Shown: one piece after another, positions 17,148-25,657 of the stretch
How positions within the stretch are numbered: position 1 is the stretch's first letter
Layout of the letters: every line of letters starts with the position of its first letter
Source of the DNA: Caproiciproducens galactitolivorans
GTDB taxonomy: Bacteria; Bacillota; Clostridia; Oscillospirales; Acutalibacteraceae
Assembly: GCF_026672255.1 (NCBI RefSeq)
Contig: NZ_JAPOHA010000004.1
Coordinates: 1-64,000, forward strand
Direction: 5' to 3'
DNA: 64,000 nucleotides
Position numbers and translations under genes: made by a program
Notes under the pieces: model-generated
Seen by the model: only the letters and a program-made list of their open reading frames with translations
Told to the model about the DNA's origin: nothing
Databases searched by the model: none

Positions 17148-17918
17148 TCATTGTTTATAGAGATTATTGCGGTATTCGTTGGGTGACATTTGCTTGATCT
17201 TTTTAAAGACCCGTGAAAAATGATTGACATCGTTGAAGCCCAGCGCATCTGAAATTTCGTAAATCTTTAAAGAAGGGTTTTGCCGCAGCAGCTCTTCCGC
17301 TTTCTTAATCCGGGTTTCGTTCAGCAGGTCACAGAAACTTTTATTCGTATATTTGTTCAGCAGCTTGCTGAGATACCACTGGCTCACATAGGCTTTTTCC
17401 GCAAGCTCCGTAAGCGTTAATTTATCTGCATAATGAAGTTCTATGTATTTTAAAGCGCCCCGCACAATAAAGTTGTTTGCCGGGCTTGTACCCTGTAATT
17501 CTTCCGCCGGTTTCTCTCCTGATTCCGGCATCCCTTTCTGCTGCCTTCGCAGATTTTCCGTCATGACCTGGAGCGCTTCCTCCAACTCATCCATTTTTGA
17601 AGGCTTCAGCAAAAACCGCGTTACGCCGATTTGAATCGCCCGCGTCGCATATTCAAAGTCCCGGTATCCCGTGAGGACGGTAATCTGCATGTTGGGGAAC
17701 TCGCCTTTCAGCCCGGCCAGCATGGTGAGCCCGTCCATATTCGGCATTTTGATATCTGTAAACAGAATATCCGGATTGTTTGCCCGAATCACTTCTGCAC
17801 CGGATTTTGCTTCCGATGCGGCGGCGACGACCCGGCAGTCATATTGCGCCCAATCGACCACCTTTTTAAGCCCTTCCACAATCATTTCTTCATCATCAAT
17901 AAGAATTACTTTAAACAT
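17148..17918 (-). CDS. YesN-type response regulator (REC plus AraC HTH)
   Basis: A 256-residue two-component regulator. The receiver domain spans residues 1-120 with D9/D10 and the phosphoacceptor D55 in LFTDIKMPNMDG. The C-terminal AraC-type double HTH spans about 155-255 (IELHYADKLTLTELAEKAYVS in two parts, LGFNDVNHFSRVFKK). Such regulators usually pair with a membrane YesM-type kinase and control sugar uptake; none is found within the window, so it is an orphan here. Its upstream neighbours are the phosphohexomutase and GH94 genes, which makes a carbohydrate role plausible. Confidence 0.9.
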   Translation of the reverse strand: MFKVILIDDEEMIVEGLKKVVDWAQYDCRVVAAASEAKSGAEVIRANNPDILFTDIKMPNMDGLTMLAGLKGEFPNMQITVLTGYRDFEYATRAIQIGVTRFLLKPSKMDELEEALQVMTENLRRQQKGMPESGEKPAEELQGTSPANNFIVRGALKYIELHYADKLTLTELAEKAYVSQWYLSKLLNKYTNKSFCDLLNETRIKKAEELLRQNPSLKIYEISDALGFNDVNHFSRVFKKIKQMSPNEYRNNLYKQ

Positions 17919-18227
17919 CTTGAATGCCTCCGAATCATCATACTGGAATTATAGCACAGAACGCAGAAAAAGCGGGTATATTTTTTCATGTTTATAAAAA
18001 ATACACCCGTTTTATACAAAATCTATGAATGCAAACAGGGGATATCCTTAACCCTTCACCGCCCCGTCCGTCCTCCCTTTGACCCTCCTGTTCCTAACGA
18101 TTCTCCGCTTTCCTGAATGCAAAATACGGTATGCGTCCAATTCTATATTCCTTTCCTATTTTCGTCAATAATAACATTATACCTCAAAAAAGCAGCCGCA
18201 ATTTGCAGCTGCCTTTTTGAGGAGTGA
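17919..18227. other. Intergenic region upstream of the response regulator
   Basis: About 310 bases without a gene. A near-perfect 14-bp hairpin (cgggtatatttttt / aaaaaatacacccg, 17973-18009) lies about 55 bases upstream of the regulator gene, and the terminator of the phosphohexomutase gene is at 18182-18222. The rest shows no open frame with a ribosome binding site. Confidence 0.5.
18182..18222 (-). terminator. Terminator of the phosphohexomutase gene
   Basis: A long stem from cctcaaaaa to tttttgagg with two internal mismatches encloses gcagc/gctgc arms. On the minus strand the descending arm contains TTTTTT. It directly follows the gene at 18228. Confidence 0.75.
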
Positions 18228-19643
18228 TTATGAAAGAGAAAGGAATTGTTTTAAAACATCGCTGGTTTCCCGCGCAGCCTCGAGGGTAGGCATTTCGCAA
18301 AAAATTCGCAGCAGTGGTTCTGTACCGGAAAAGCGTGCAATAATCCAGCCTTTATTTTTAAAGTAAACCTTACAGCCGTCCATATACGATACCTTTTCGA
18401 TTTCGTACGGAAATTCCGGCAGCCGTTTATCCTGGAGCAGGATTTCGGTTATTTTATCTTTTACTTCCTGTGAAAACCGGAAGTCGCATTCCTCCATTTC
18501 GCAGCTCCCGTACCGATCGGTAATTTCGCTGTAGATCTCCGACAGCCTGCGGCCTGTGGTTGCAATCATTTCCACAAGCAGCGAAGCCGCATAAATGCCG
18601 TCCTTGCCTTGAATATGCCCGCGCACGGTCAGTCCGCCGGAGGATTCCCCGCCGATAATCGCATTGGTTTCCGCCATTTTTGAAGAAACATATTTAAATC
18701 CTACCGGAACTTCATAGCAGGTTTCTCCGAAATCCTCGGCAATACGGTCGAGCAGATGGGTTGTGGCAATGTTTCGCACCGCCGCTCCGTGCCATCCTTT
18801 AAACTTCATCAGGTAATAATAGAGCATGACCAGTATTTTGTTCGGGTGCAAAAACTCTGCCCGGTCATTAATTACGCCCAGCCTGTCGGCATCGCCGTCG
18901 GTTGCGATTCCAATGTCGCAGTGATGCTCCTCCACATAATTCATCAGCCCGGCAAGTGTTTTGCTGTTCGGCGCGGGGAGCCTGCCCCCGAACAGCGCGT
19001 CGTGCCGCTCATGGATGATATCCACATTGCATCGCGCCGTAAGCAGAATGGTTTGCAGTGCCGTTTTACTGACCCCGTACATCGGGTCCAGTACAATTTT
19101 GAGGTTGCGGCTTCGAATCGCGTCCATGTTAATGGAACGGATGATACTGTCAATATATTGATTCATCGGATCAATCATCTGAATCATGCCGTTTCTTACG
19201 CCGTCTTCAAACGGTATCCGCTTTATTTCAGCCGGGTCTATATTTTTTATGTACTGTTCCAATTCCCCTGTTAACCCTTCGTCGGCGTCACGCCCGCCCT
19301 CCATAAAAACCTTAATCCCGTTGTAAATGGCAGGATTATGGCTGGCGGTTACCGCCATGCCGTAAGGCAGCCCGTAATATTGCACCGTAAACATAATTAA
19401 CGGAGTAGGCGATTCCCGGTCGATCAGGCGGCAAAGGATTCCCTCCCCCGCCATAACCTCCGCGGCCCATTGGGCCGCTTCTTTTGACAGGAACCGCCGG
19501 TCATATCCGATTACGAATCCGCTTGCCGCTTTCTCTTCGTCTTTTAGCTTTCCGGCAATGGCGGCCGTTAAAAGCTGGACATTTGCTTTGGTAAATTCGT
19601 CACCGATGACTGCGCGCCATCCGCCTGTTCCAAATTGAATCAT
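18228..19643 (-). CDS. Phosphohexomutase (phosphoglucomutase/phosphomannomutase family)
   Basis: A 471-residue alpha-D-phosphohexomutase. The phosphoserine loop TASHNP places the catalytic serine at S101, the metal loop is TDGDADRLG, the sugar-binding loop GGESSGG is present, and the C-terminal phosphate loop is RFSGTEPLLRI. The ATG at 19641-19643 follows GGATGAAG. It lies 60 bases after the GH94 phosphorylase on the same strand. Because that enzyme releases a sugar 1-phosphate, this mutase probably converts it to the 6-phosphate (glucose or GlcNAc). Substrate is inferred from context. Confidence 0.88.
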   Translation of the reverse strand: MIQFGTGGWRAVIGDEFTKANVQLLTAAIAGKLKDEEKAASGFVIGYDRRFLSKEAAQWAAEVMAGEGILCRLIDRESPTPLIMFTVQYYGLPYGMAVTASHNPAIYNGIKVFMEGGRDADEGLTGELEQYIKNIDPAEIKRIPFEDGVRNGMIQMIDPMNQYIDSIIRSINMDAIRSRNLKIVLDPMYGVSKTALQTILLTARCNVDIIHERHDALFGGRLPAPNSKTLAGLMNYVEEHHCDIGIATDGDADRLGVINDRAEFLHPNKILVMLYYYLMKFKGWHGAAVRNIATTHLLDRIAEDFGETCYEVPVGFKYVSSKMAETNAIIGGESSGGLTVRGHIQGKDGIYAASLLVEMIATTGRRLSEIYSEITDRYGSCEMEECDFRFSQEVKDKITEILLQDKRLPEFPYEIEKVSYMDGCKVYFKNKGWIIARFSGTEPLLRIFCEMPTLEAARETSDVLKQFLSLS

Positions 19644-19703
19644 ATCTTCATCCCACTTTTCTCCGTACAAAAAACCGCTCTGCACGGCGAGCGTTCTGTC
19701 CGT

Positions 19704-22100
19704 TTATCCCATAACCACATGAACCCGGTGCTGTGTTCCGGTTTTCTGCACCGGAATGCCGTCGGAAACGATTTTTCCGTCCAGTTCCATGGTTTTAACG
19801 CCCTTGCTGACACCGCACGGATTCTCAACATGAATCTGATAGGCGGCGCCGCGCCAGACGCGGGTAACATCAAAACTGCCCCAAGCCTTTGGAATGCACG
19901 GGTCAACGATCAGACGGTCGAAATCCGGTCTTATGCCGAGAAGGTATCTCGTTGCGGCAAAATACGCCCAGCCGCCCGAGCCCGTCATAAACGGATGCCT
20001 TGCCCGCCCGAAAGCAGTATGGTCTTTTCCCATGACAAACTGGCAGTAAGAGTAGGGTTCCGACTGCCGAACTTCGATTTCATCATTTTGGTTATAGGGC
20101 AGCAGGGCATTGTAAAATTTCATCGCCCTGTCTCCCCGCCCAAGTGCCGCCTCGGCACACCATGCCCACGGATTCGGATGACTGAAAATCGAACCGTTTT
20201 CCTTAACGCCCGGATAAACCCGCGTGACAAACCCGATTTCGTCATCATCCTTTGTATAAGACGGCGCATTGAGCATCAATCCGTATTTTGTATAGAGGTA
20301 TTTGTCGACGGAATCCATCGCCTTAACCGCACGGTCCCGGTCAGCCACACCGGAAAAAACCGCCCAGGTGTTGGACTCCATATGTACCTTGCCTTCTTCA
20401 TCGTTATGCGTACCGATTTTCCTGCCGCCGGCGGTAATCCCACGGATATACCACTCGCCGTCCCACAGGTTATCGTTGCAGGCCTTTTTCACCTTTGCAG
20501 CCATCTTTTCATAGGTCTCCACTTCCTCGATTTTTCCGATAAAGCGGGACAAATCAAGGAAATGCTGAATTGCCCAATAGTGCAGGAAGGAGACCATGGC
20601 GCTTTCTCCGCCGCCTAAATTCAGGCAGTCATTCCAATCGGCGCGAAGCCCTTTGCAGATTCCCGTGGCGCCAACCTGTCTGTCGGAAAAATCAAGAATC
20701 CGCATCATATGCTCATAGACCGTACCTTCTCCGCCGTCGGCATAGGTAACCGTTTCATCCAGAAGGGAAACTTCCCCTGTTTCCTTAACGTATTCGCTGA
20801 TCGCGGCAACCAGCCACAGGGCGTCGTCCGAGCAGGCGTCCTTGATTCCGTGAACCTTTTCTTCCATGCTGAGCGTGGGAATCACCGTCGGGGATTTGAA
20901 GCTTTGCTGTTTTCCCTGAAGGGCGGGGTCGAACCACTCCGGCTGAAACAGGTGCAGCCCGTAGCCCTGCTGTGTGAGGCCGCGGCAAAGTTCAATAATG
21001 CGCTGCCTGCACTTTTCCGGATTGGAGGATGCAATGGTCATCGCGTCCTGGGAAGTGTCGCGGAATCCCAGGCCGGTTCTGCCGCCCACTTCAATAAACG
21101 AAGCGAACCGTGAAAATAGAATGTTTACTTCGGACTGATATAAATTCCAGATATTTAACGAAGTGTTCATTCCCGGATTCGGGGTGCTTACCTGAAGCTT
21201 GCTAAGCTTTTCATCCCAGAAAGCCGCGAGGTCGGAAAACGCTCTGTCCACATTCGCCGGATCCGAATATTTTTTTCGCACGGGGACGGCTGCTTCGCGT
21301 TTTCCGTCGCCCAAAAGAAAGGCAAGCCGAATATCCTGCCCCGGCTGCAAAACGAGTTTCTTTTGCAGGGCGGCGCAGTGGTTGCCTGTTTTTTCAAAAC
21401 TGCCGCTGCATTCTCCTTTTTCCACCGCAATCGGATTCCTTTCGTCGCGGTAAGCGCCCAAAAAGCGATCGCGCAGGCAGTCGAATCCGTCGGGTGCAAA
21501 GCTCGCGGTAAACCACTGGTAGCCAAATTCTTCATAATAAAGGTCGTATTCAATGATCCCGTCGGCATAACTGGAACCGGATGCATACAGGCTCATCTGA
21601 AAATTCTGATTGTCCATATCGATTTGGTGGAACGAAAACTCAAGGTAAGAGTAAACGCTGAGACGGCGCGGCCGGGTTCCGTTGTTTTTCAGGACCACAT
21701 CCCATAATTCGACCGGCTCGTTCAGGGGAATGAAAACCGTCTGGCAGGCGGAAATCTCATTATAATCACAGCTGTATTTCGAGTAGGACAGCCCATGCCT
21801 GCATTCATATTTCGCTTTGGTCAAATCCTTTGCGACAGGCTGCCACGAAATGCTCCAATACTCGCCGGTGTCGTCGTCGCGCAGATACACATAATGGCCG
21901 GGACGGCTGATCGGCGCATTCGGACGGAAGCGCGTAATGCGGTGGTACTGCGGAGATTTATAAAAGACATAACCGTCCGCGGTTTGGCTAAGAATGGCGC
22001 ACATATCGTTTACACCGATATAATTTGTCCAGGGAACCGGTGTGTTTACGTGATCAATGACATATTCTCTATTTTCATCGTCAAAATAGCCGTATCTCAT
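19704..22100 (-). CDS. GH94 glycoside phosphorylase, resembling N,N'-diacetylchitobiose phosphorylase
   Basis: A 798-residue phosphorylase. The N-terminal beta-sandwich begins MRYGYFDDENREYVI and contains the GHYVYLRDDDTGEYWS-like segment (in two parts GHYVYLRDD and TGEYWSISWQPV) shared with the Vibrio diacetylchitobiose enzyme as I remember it. The (alpha/alpha)6 catalytic barrel follows, with GLGFRDTSQD (344-353) and the general acid region LRADWNDC, catalytic Asp about D491. The length (~800) also matches that enzyme. It cleaves a beta-1,4 disaccharide with phosphate to a sugar 1-phosphate plus free sugar. Cellobiose phosphorylase is the alternative; residues deciding acetamido recognition were not checked. 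The mutase next door fits either. Confidence 0.85.
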   Translation of the reverse strand: MRYGYFDDENREYVIDHVNTPVPWTNYIGVNDMCAILSQTADGYVFYKSPQYHRITRFRPNAPISRPGHYVYLRDDDTGEYWSISWQPVAKDLTKAKYECRHGLSYSKYSCDYNEISACQTVFIPLNEPVELWDVVLKNNGTRPRRLSVYSYLEFSFHQIDMDNQNFQMSLYASGSSYADGIIEYDLYYEEFGYQWFTASFAPDGFDCLRDRFLGAYRDERNPIAVEKGECSGSFEKTGNHCAALQKKLVLQPGQDIRLAFLLGDGKREAAVPVRKKYSDPANVDRAFSDLAAFWDEKLSKLQVSTPNPGMNTSLNIWNLYQSEVNILFSRFASFIEVGGRTGLGFRDTSQDAMTIASSNPEKCRQRIIELCRGLTQQGYGLHLFQPEWFDPALQGKQQSFKSPTVIPTLSMEEKVHGIKDACSDDALWLVAAISEYVKETGEVSLLDETVTYADGGEGTVYEHMMRILDFSDRQVGATGICKGLRADWNDCLNLGGGESAMVSFLHYWAIQHFLDLSRFIGKIEEVETYEKMAAKVKKACNDNLWDGEWYIRGITAGGRKIGTHNDEEGKVHMESNTWAVFSGVADRDRAVKAMDSVDKYLYTKYGLMLNAPSYTKDDDEIGFVTRVYPGVKENGSIFSHPNPWAWCAEAALGRGDRAMKFYNALLPYNQNDEIEVRQSEPYSYCQFVMGKDHTAFGRARHPFMTGSGGWAYFAATRYLLGIRPDFDRLIVDPCIPKAWGSFDVTRVWRGAAYQIHVENPCGVSKGVKTMELDGKIVSDGIPVQKTGTQHRVHVVMG

Positions 22101-22395
22101 TCTCCCAATTCTCCTTCGGTTTCTATTCTGAATAAATTATAGAACAGATCCGAAATCGAATAAATAACAGATGTTGTACTTAATTGTATATTCTTGTGTA
22201 GCTTCATAAAGAGCCGGAACAAGTGCTTCCGTGCATGCCGATTATCCGCCGGAGCGTGCCGCCAACCGGAATGCCTTGAAGCCCAAAAAGGGTATAAAAA
22301 AACGGGGTATCTTCCTTTGAAAATACACCCGCTGTTTTTTGGGAAAACCGCTCGTAAGTTGATGACTACCGTTTCAAATTAAGGATATGAAAGAA
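22101..22395. other. Intergenic region upstream of the GH94 gene
   Basis: About 295 bases. It contains the terminator of the downstream-transcribed glycosylase gene (22294-22331) and an AT-rich stretch near 22170-22200 (TGTTGTACTTAATTGTATA) that may hold the GH94 promoter. No gene is visible. Confidence 0.45.
22294..22331 (-). terminator. Terminator of the uracil-DNA glycosylase-like gene
   Basis: On the minus strand CGGGTGTAT pairs with ATACCCCG (22323-22331 with 22303-22310, one bulge) and is followed by seven T residues. A closely similar stem occurs at 17973-18009. Confidence 0.7.
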
Positions 22396-22971
22396 TCATC
22401 GTTTACTATATTCTTGTGCCAGCATATCCAAATCCTCCATAAAATGACGCGTCAGATTAGGACGTCTCCTTACCGCCAGCGGATGATAGGAGACAATGCA
22501 TGGATATCCCAGTACTTCATGCCATGACCCTCTCAGATTCTTTACATGGGCCTCCTGATCGCCAAACATCGCCTGAACAACGGTGTCCCCCAGACAAACG
22601 ATGAATTTCGGCTGCATCGTTTGTATTTGCTGAATAAGAAACGGTTTGCTGAAAGCCCTGACTTCTTCTTTGTTATACCGACTACGGGGCCTGCACTTTA
22701 AAAGATAAGTTAAATAGACATCACCCGGCGCCAAATTGACTCGATGCAAAGCGGTCTGCAACGTTTGCCTTGTTCCGCAGACATACTCTTTGCCATCCAC
22801 GTCTTCGCGGGCACCGGGATTATCTAAAATGATAACAATAGGCGCATTGGGATTTCCTTCTCCCCAAATGACACGCGATTTTTCCGTGCATATTTCACAT
22901 TGTTTATAACCGGCGGCTTCTTTCGGCCATTGATCTTCCGGCCAAATCACAGGTTCAAAGCTTGAGTCCAT
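22396..22971 (-). CDS. Uracil-DNA glycosylase superfamily protein (family 4-like)
   Basis: A 191-residue UDG-fold protein expected to excise uracil from DNA. The active-site region reads ILDNPGAREDVDG (family 4 usually has EAPGxxEDxxG), and the second motif is SYHPLAVRRR. An Fe-S cluster is suggested by C25 and C28 (CEIC) and C93 (KCRPR). The usual fourth cysteine, about 15 residues after CRPR, is replaced by serine (S108, AFSKPFL). An additional cysteine, C65 (YVCG), could substitute. Start at 22971 has GGAG 8 bases upstream. It is monocistronic with its own terminator. Confidence 0.8.
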   Translation of the reverse strand: MDSSFEPVIWPEDQWPKEAAGYKQCEICTEKSRVIWGEGNPNAPIVIILDNPGAREDVDGKEYVCGTRQTLQTALHRVNLAPGDVYLTYLLKCRPRSRYNKEEVRAFSKPFLIQQIQTMQPKFIVCLGDTVVQAMFGDQEAHVKNLRGSWHEVLGYPCIVSYHPLAVRRRPNLTRHFMEDLDMLAQEYSKR

Positions 22972-23064
22972 AACAACTACTCCAAATATCATAAAAATCT
23001 TTTTATCTTATAATATCCGCAGTAATCGATTGAATATTCTTTTTGTAATAATCACTCTAAGCCG

Positions 23065-23155
23065 ATTCTCCGGCGGCTGATTGAAAAAGTCACCGTCTGC
23101 GAGGACAAATTCACGGTGGAATTCAAGTCCGGCGTGACGGTGGATGTAAATGTTT
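23065..23155 (+). pseudogene. 3' remnant of a large serine recombinase, outside the island
   Basis: The plus-strand frame here reads LRRLIEKVTVCEDKFTVEF then KSGVTVDVNV. It matches, residue for residue over most positions, the C terminus of the intact recombinase ending at 34124 ([29 protein letters not shown]). No start, catalytic domain or stop in register remains. It is a scar of an earlier recombinase-bearing element about 1.3 kb left of the present island edge. Confidence 0.75.
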
Positions 23156-23191
23156 TTCTGCTCCGCATCTATTTTCCGTTTTACAGAATAC

Positions 23192-23722
23192 TTAAAGGTA
23201 TCTGCGAACTTTTTTACAATAGCTCCTATACTCTTCGCCGTAGATTTTTTTCAAAGAATCTTCTTCACGAAGAACCTGCCTATTCAATAACCATAGCCCT
23301 GCTATTAGATATAGGAACAGGATAGAATTCGGAAAGATGAAGAATATCCCGATTAATACCAATCCGAAGGCTATATAAAGTGGGTTGCGGCTAATTGCAA
23401 AAGCTCCGGAAGTTACCAACGGACCGGGATGGTCTTTATCGATACCGACTCTAAGACTCATTCCAAAGGAAATCAAAGCGGATAGGAAAAGGAATAGCCC
23501 CAATATACATAATCCTGCCCCGACCCAACGAATCATTTCATTATGAAATAGTGCAAATCCCAACTTTGGTAAATTGAAAGCATTGGCAAGTATAAGATAA
23601 AAATACAGTAACCCAAAGGGAGGAATCAGAAAATCTTTTTTATCCGTTTCCCCAAATTTCAGAGCTTTTATCCCTTTTCTACGCATGAACAAGATGCGGG
23701 ATAGGACCATTATCACAAGCAA
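23192..23722 (-). CDS. Isoprenylcysteine carboxyl methyltransferase-family membrane protein
   Basis: A membrane protein of at least 176 residues with four or five hydrophobic segments. The C-terminal methyltransferase signature is GPLVTSGAFAISRNPLY (part: SGAFAISRNPLYIAF) and LREEDSLKKIYGEEYRSYCKKV, as in ICMT/PEMT-like enzymes. The first usable standard start is a TTG at 23720-23722, which lacks a ribosome binding site. The frame stays open to a TAA at 23774-23776, with GAGGGG at 23762-23767 followed only by ATC, ATT and ATA codons; a start at ATT/ATA near 23755 would add one more membrane-spanning stretch. The substrate is unknown. Confidence 0.75.
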   Translation of the reverse strand: MLVIMVLSRILFMRRKGIKALKFGETDKKDFLIPPFGLLYFYLILANAFNLPKLGFALFHNEMIRWVGAGLCILGLFLFLSALISFGMSLRVGIDKDHPGPLVTSGAFAISRNPLYIAFGLVLIGIFFIFPNSILFLYLIAGLWLLNRQVLREEDSLKKIYGEEYRSYCKKVRRYL

Positions 23723-23839
23723 GATGATTGTTATGACTGCAAAATATCCCTGTATAATGATCCCCTCTTTATTTTATAGAATTCAGGCGTCTGCAAAACA
23801 CAGCAACGCGCGTAAACACGCATTCATAGGACCCGTCCG

Positions 23840-24154
23840 TCAGCTTTTCGGGGCAGGCGCTTTTACGATTATTAACTCTAAAGTTTCCTCATGCAGGTTT
23901 TTCACATTCATTTTGGTTTGATAGGGGATTTTCAGCAGAGTGCCGGCCTCGTATTCATGCACCTCCTGATCATTCAAGCCGATCGAAAGCTTCCCGCGAA
24001 CAACGGTCATATAAACATTCGAGTTGGCAAAGTGTTCCGGCATCCCCTCTTTTTTGTTAAACACCATGTGCAGATAGTGCAGATTATCATCGAAAATAAC
24101 CTTCTCGACAGCCTTTTCATTCCCTTTTGACAATTTAAATATCTGCTCAACCAT
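23840..24154 (-). CDS. Small cupin-domain protein
   Basis: A 104-residue single-domain cupin. The beta-barrel is recognisable from HYLHMVFNKKEGMPEHFAN, the first cupin motif with H residues, and GTLLKIPYQTKM as the second. Start chosen at the ATG 24152-24154 because GGAGG is 8 bases upstream. It is divergent from the island edge that follows. Function is not predictable; small cupins of this type often bind a metal and either isomerise small molecules or sense them. Confidence 0.7.
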   Translation of the reverse strand: MVEQIFKLSKGNEKAVEKVIFDDNLHYLHMVFNKKEGMPEHFANSNVYMTVVRGKLSIGLNDQEVHEYEAGTLLKIPYQTKMNVKNLHEETLELIIVKAPAPKS

Positions 24155-24282
24155 AAATGATGCCTCCTTATTTTTCAATTTACATTCATTATATATGGAA
24201 TAACAGCCCCTGTATGTTGCAATTGCAACATATTAAACAGCTATTCAAGGGCTAAATATCATTTATAATTCTAATTAATATT

Positions 24283-24325
24283 AACATCTAACCTGAACAC
24301 GCGCCAAACTATGACATCTGGTCTG
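24283..24325. repeat. Two 30-bp-spaced copies of an acatct motif, left flank
   Basis: aacatctaacctg (24283) and gacatctggtctg (24313) are spaced by 30 bases. Related copies occur at the right side of the island. The segment aacatctaacctgaacacgc is 16/20 identical to 40439-40458. Confidence 0.5.
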
Positions 24326-24450
24326 CTTTGTCACGATAAAATATGGCCCTTTGGACTTATTCCCGCGAACAGTAAAAAGCATGATTTTCAAGGCACCAAT
24401 TTTAACCATGAAACCTCGGAAATGGCTTATTTACTGGGCTTTTCACACAC

Positions 24451-24490
24451 TCACTTCTCCACCCTCGACATCAATACCACTGTCTCAACG
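24451..24490 (-). other. Left island junction carrying an rlmD 3' end (att-like)
   Basis: The minus strand here encodes VETVVLMSRVEK followed by TGA (24451-24453), which is the expected last dozen codons of rlmD. The 30 bases 24461-24490 match 40657-40686 at the true rlmD end in 25 positions. Upstream in the minus direction no further rlmD codons follow, so this is the displaced original 3' end, left when an element inserted. Confidence 0.65.
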
Positions 24491-24862
24491 GTATTACCAA
24501 AGTCCCACAAAGCTCCAGACAGCTACATTAATATAACCGTAGACTTTGGCAATGGGGATGGAATGATACCTATCGACACTATTCATAATAGACTTACCCT
24601 TAATAATATAGCTCAAAGGGCAGAGGCATACAAGCCAAAACCACGAACTACTTACAAAATGCTTCAAGAATATATTCTCGAAAAATATAGCTTCAAAGTC
24701 CATACCGCATACATTGCTGAAGTAAAACGTGGCTTAGGTTTGCCAATGTACGATGCTCCTAATGCAGTTGAAACACTAAAACAGCCAAGGAAGCACCCCA
24801 CTCCTATTCAAGTAGATGCTATCAAAGATGCACTAACTTATTTTGAAGTAATACAAAACTAA
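24481..24862 (+). pseudogene. Fragment with an RlmD-type C-terminal extension, left end of island
   Basis: An open plus-strand frame (it extends back to 24311, across the junction) whose last 110 residues resemble the C-terminal extension found on some clostridial RlmD/RumA proteins, as I recall them: TYKMLQEYILEKYSFKVHT, AYIAEVKRGLGLPMYDAPN and KHPTPIQVDAIKDAL. The methyltransferase body is absent. A stem of aaaattgc/ggcaattttt follows at 24872-24910 as a natural terminator, which suggests a true gene end whose 5' part was replaced at the junction. Probably not functional on its own. Confidence 0.5.
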
Positions 24863-24871
24863 ATATGGATA

Positions 24872-24910
24872 TGAAAATTGCTTCTTAATTTTATAAGGGG
24901 CAATTTTTAT
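24872..24910 (+). terminator. Terminator-like stem after the RlmD-type fragment
   Basis: aaaattgc at the left pairs with gcaattttt at the right around a ~20-base interior that itself can pair weakly (cttct/aagg). The T-run lies in the descending arm. Confidence 0.4.
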
Positions 24911-24972
24911 ATATACAAGCCAATTTTAAGTTGCCTATTTTTATGACCAAAATCGAAAGGAGGAACAGACAG

Positions 24973-25512
24973 TTGAACGCAAAGACAATCGCCATCACCA
25001 ACCAAAAAGGCGGTGTTGGTAAAACCACCACCTGTGCAAACTTAGGTGTGGGATTGGCACTTGAGGGTATTGTCATTCCGTTTGGTGCCAAGATTGAAGG
25101 CAATACCGACATCAAGAATTATGGCGAGTATTTGTATGAAAACGCTGGTGAAAGCATTCTGGCTTGGATCATTGAAGGTGCAAAGAAAGTAATCGCACTC
25201 GACTACCAGATTCCAGTTCCCGACTGTGTGGCGAAAGCCATCAATGAATACCGCAGTCAGAATGACTGGTTCGGGCATTTTCTTGAATATAAATGTGAAG
25301 CCGGCCCTTCATTTAAGGAAAGCTCCGCGGCCCTGTACCAAGCGTACCGGAACTATTCTCTCGACTGTAACGAATATGTTCGCAGCACTGCGGATTTCTA
25401 TTTTGCTCTGGAGAAGGCTGGATTTGAACGGCTGACGCTGAATCGAAAACGCTATTTTAAGGGTCTTCGCATTCGTGAGGATACCGGCGCCGAGGAGGAT
25501 TTTCTGAAATGA
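24973..25512 (+). pseudogene. ParA / P4-type primase in-frame chimera
   Basis: A 179-codon open frame from TTG at 24973 (AGGAGG 9 bases upstream). Residues 1-32 are the start of a ParA/Soj ATPase with the deviant Walker A KGGVGKTTT. At residue 32-33 (about 25068) the sequence switches to the C terminus of a phage/plasmid P4-type DNA primase-helicase (PFGAKIEGNTDIKNYGEYL, AWIIEGAKKV, DWFGHFLE). Walker B of ParA and the whole primase catalytic and helicase core are missing. A deletion joined two genes while keeping the frame. The product is unlikely to act as either parent, though the primase tail may still bind DNA or partners. Confidence 0.75.
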
Positions 25513-25657
25513 ATGGCACCGATGACAAGGTGTATCAACCTCTCTACACAGACTTTTCTATAGGCCATAAAAAATCATATAAGAAAAAGTTCGTGCAGCT
25601 ACCTTGATACACCTTGTAAAAGTCCGAAAAATCAACGTTTAGAAAGGGTTTGTAGAT

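Noticed and set aside
24311-24480. The first part of the plus-strand frame that ends at 24862
   Set aside because: This stretch lies outside the island junction and partly encodes rlmD codons on the other strand; only the part after about 24481 resembles a protein.
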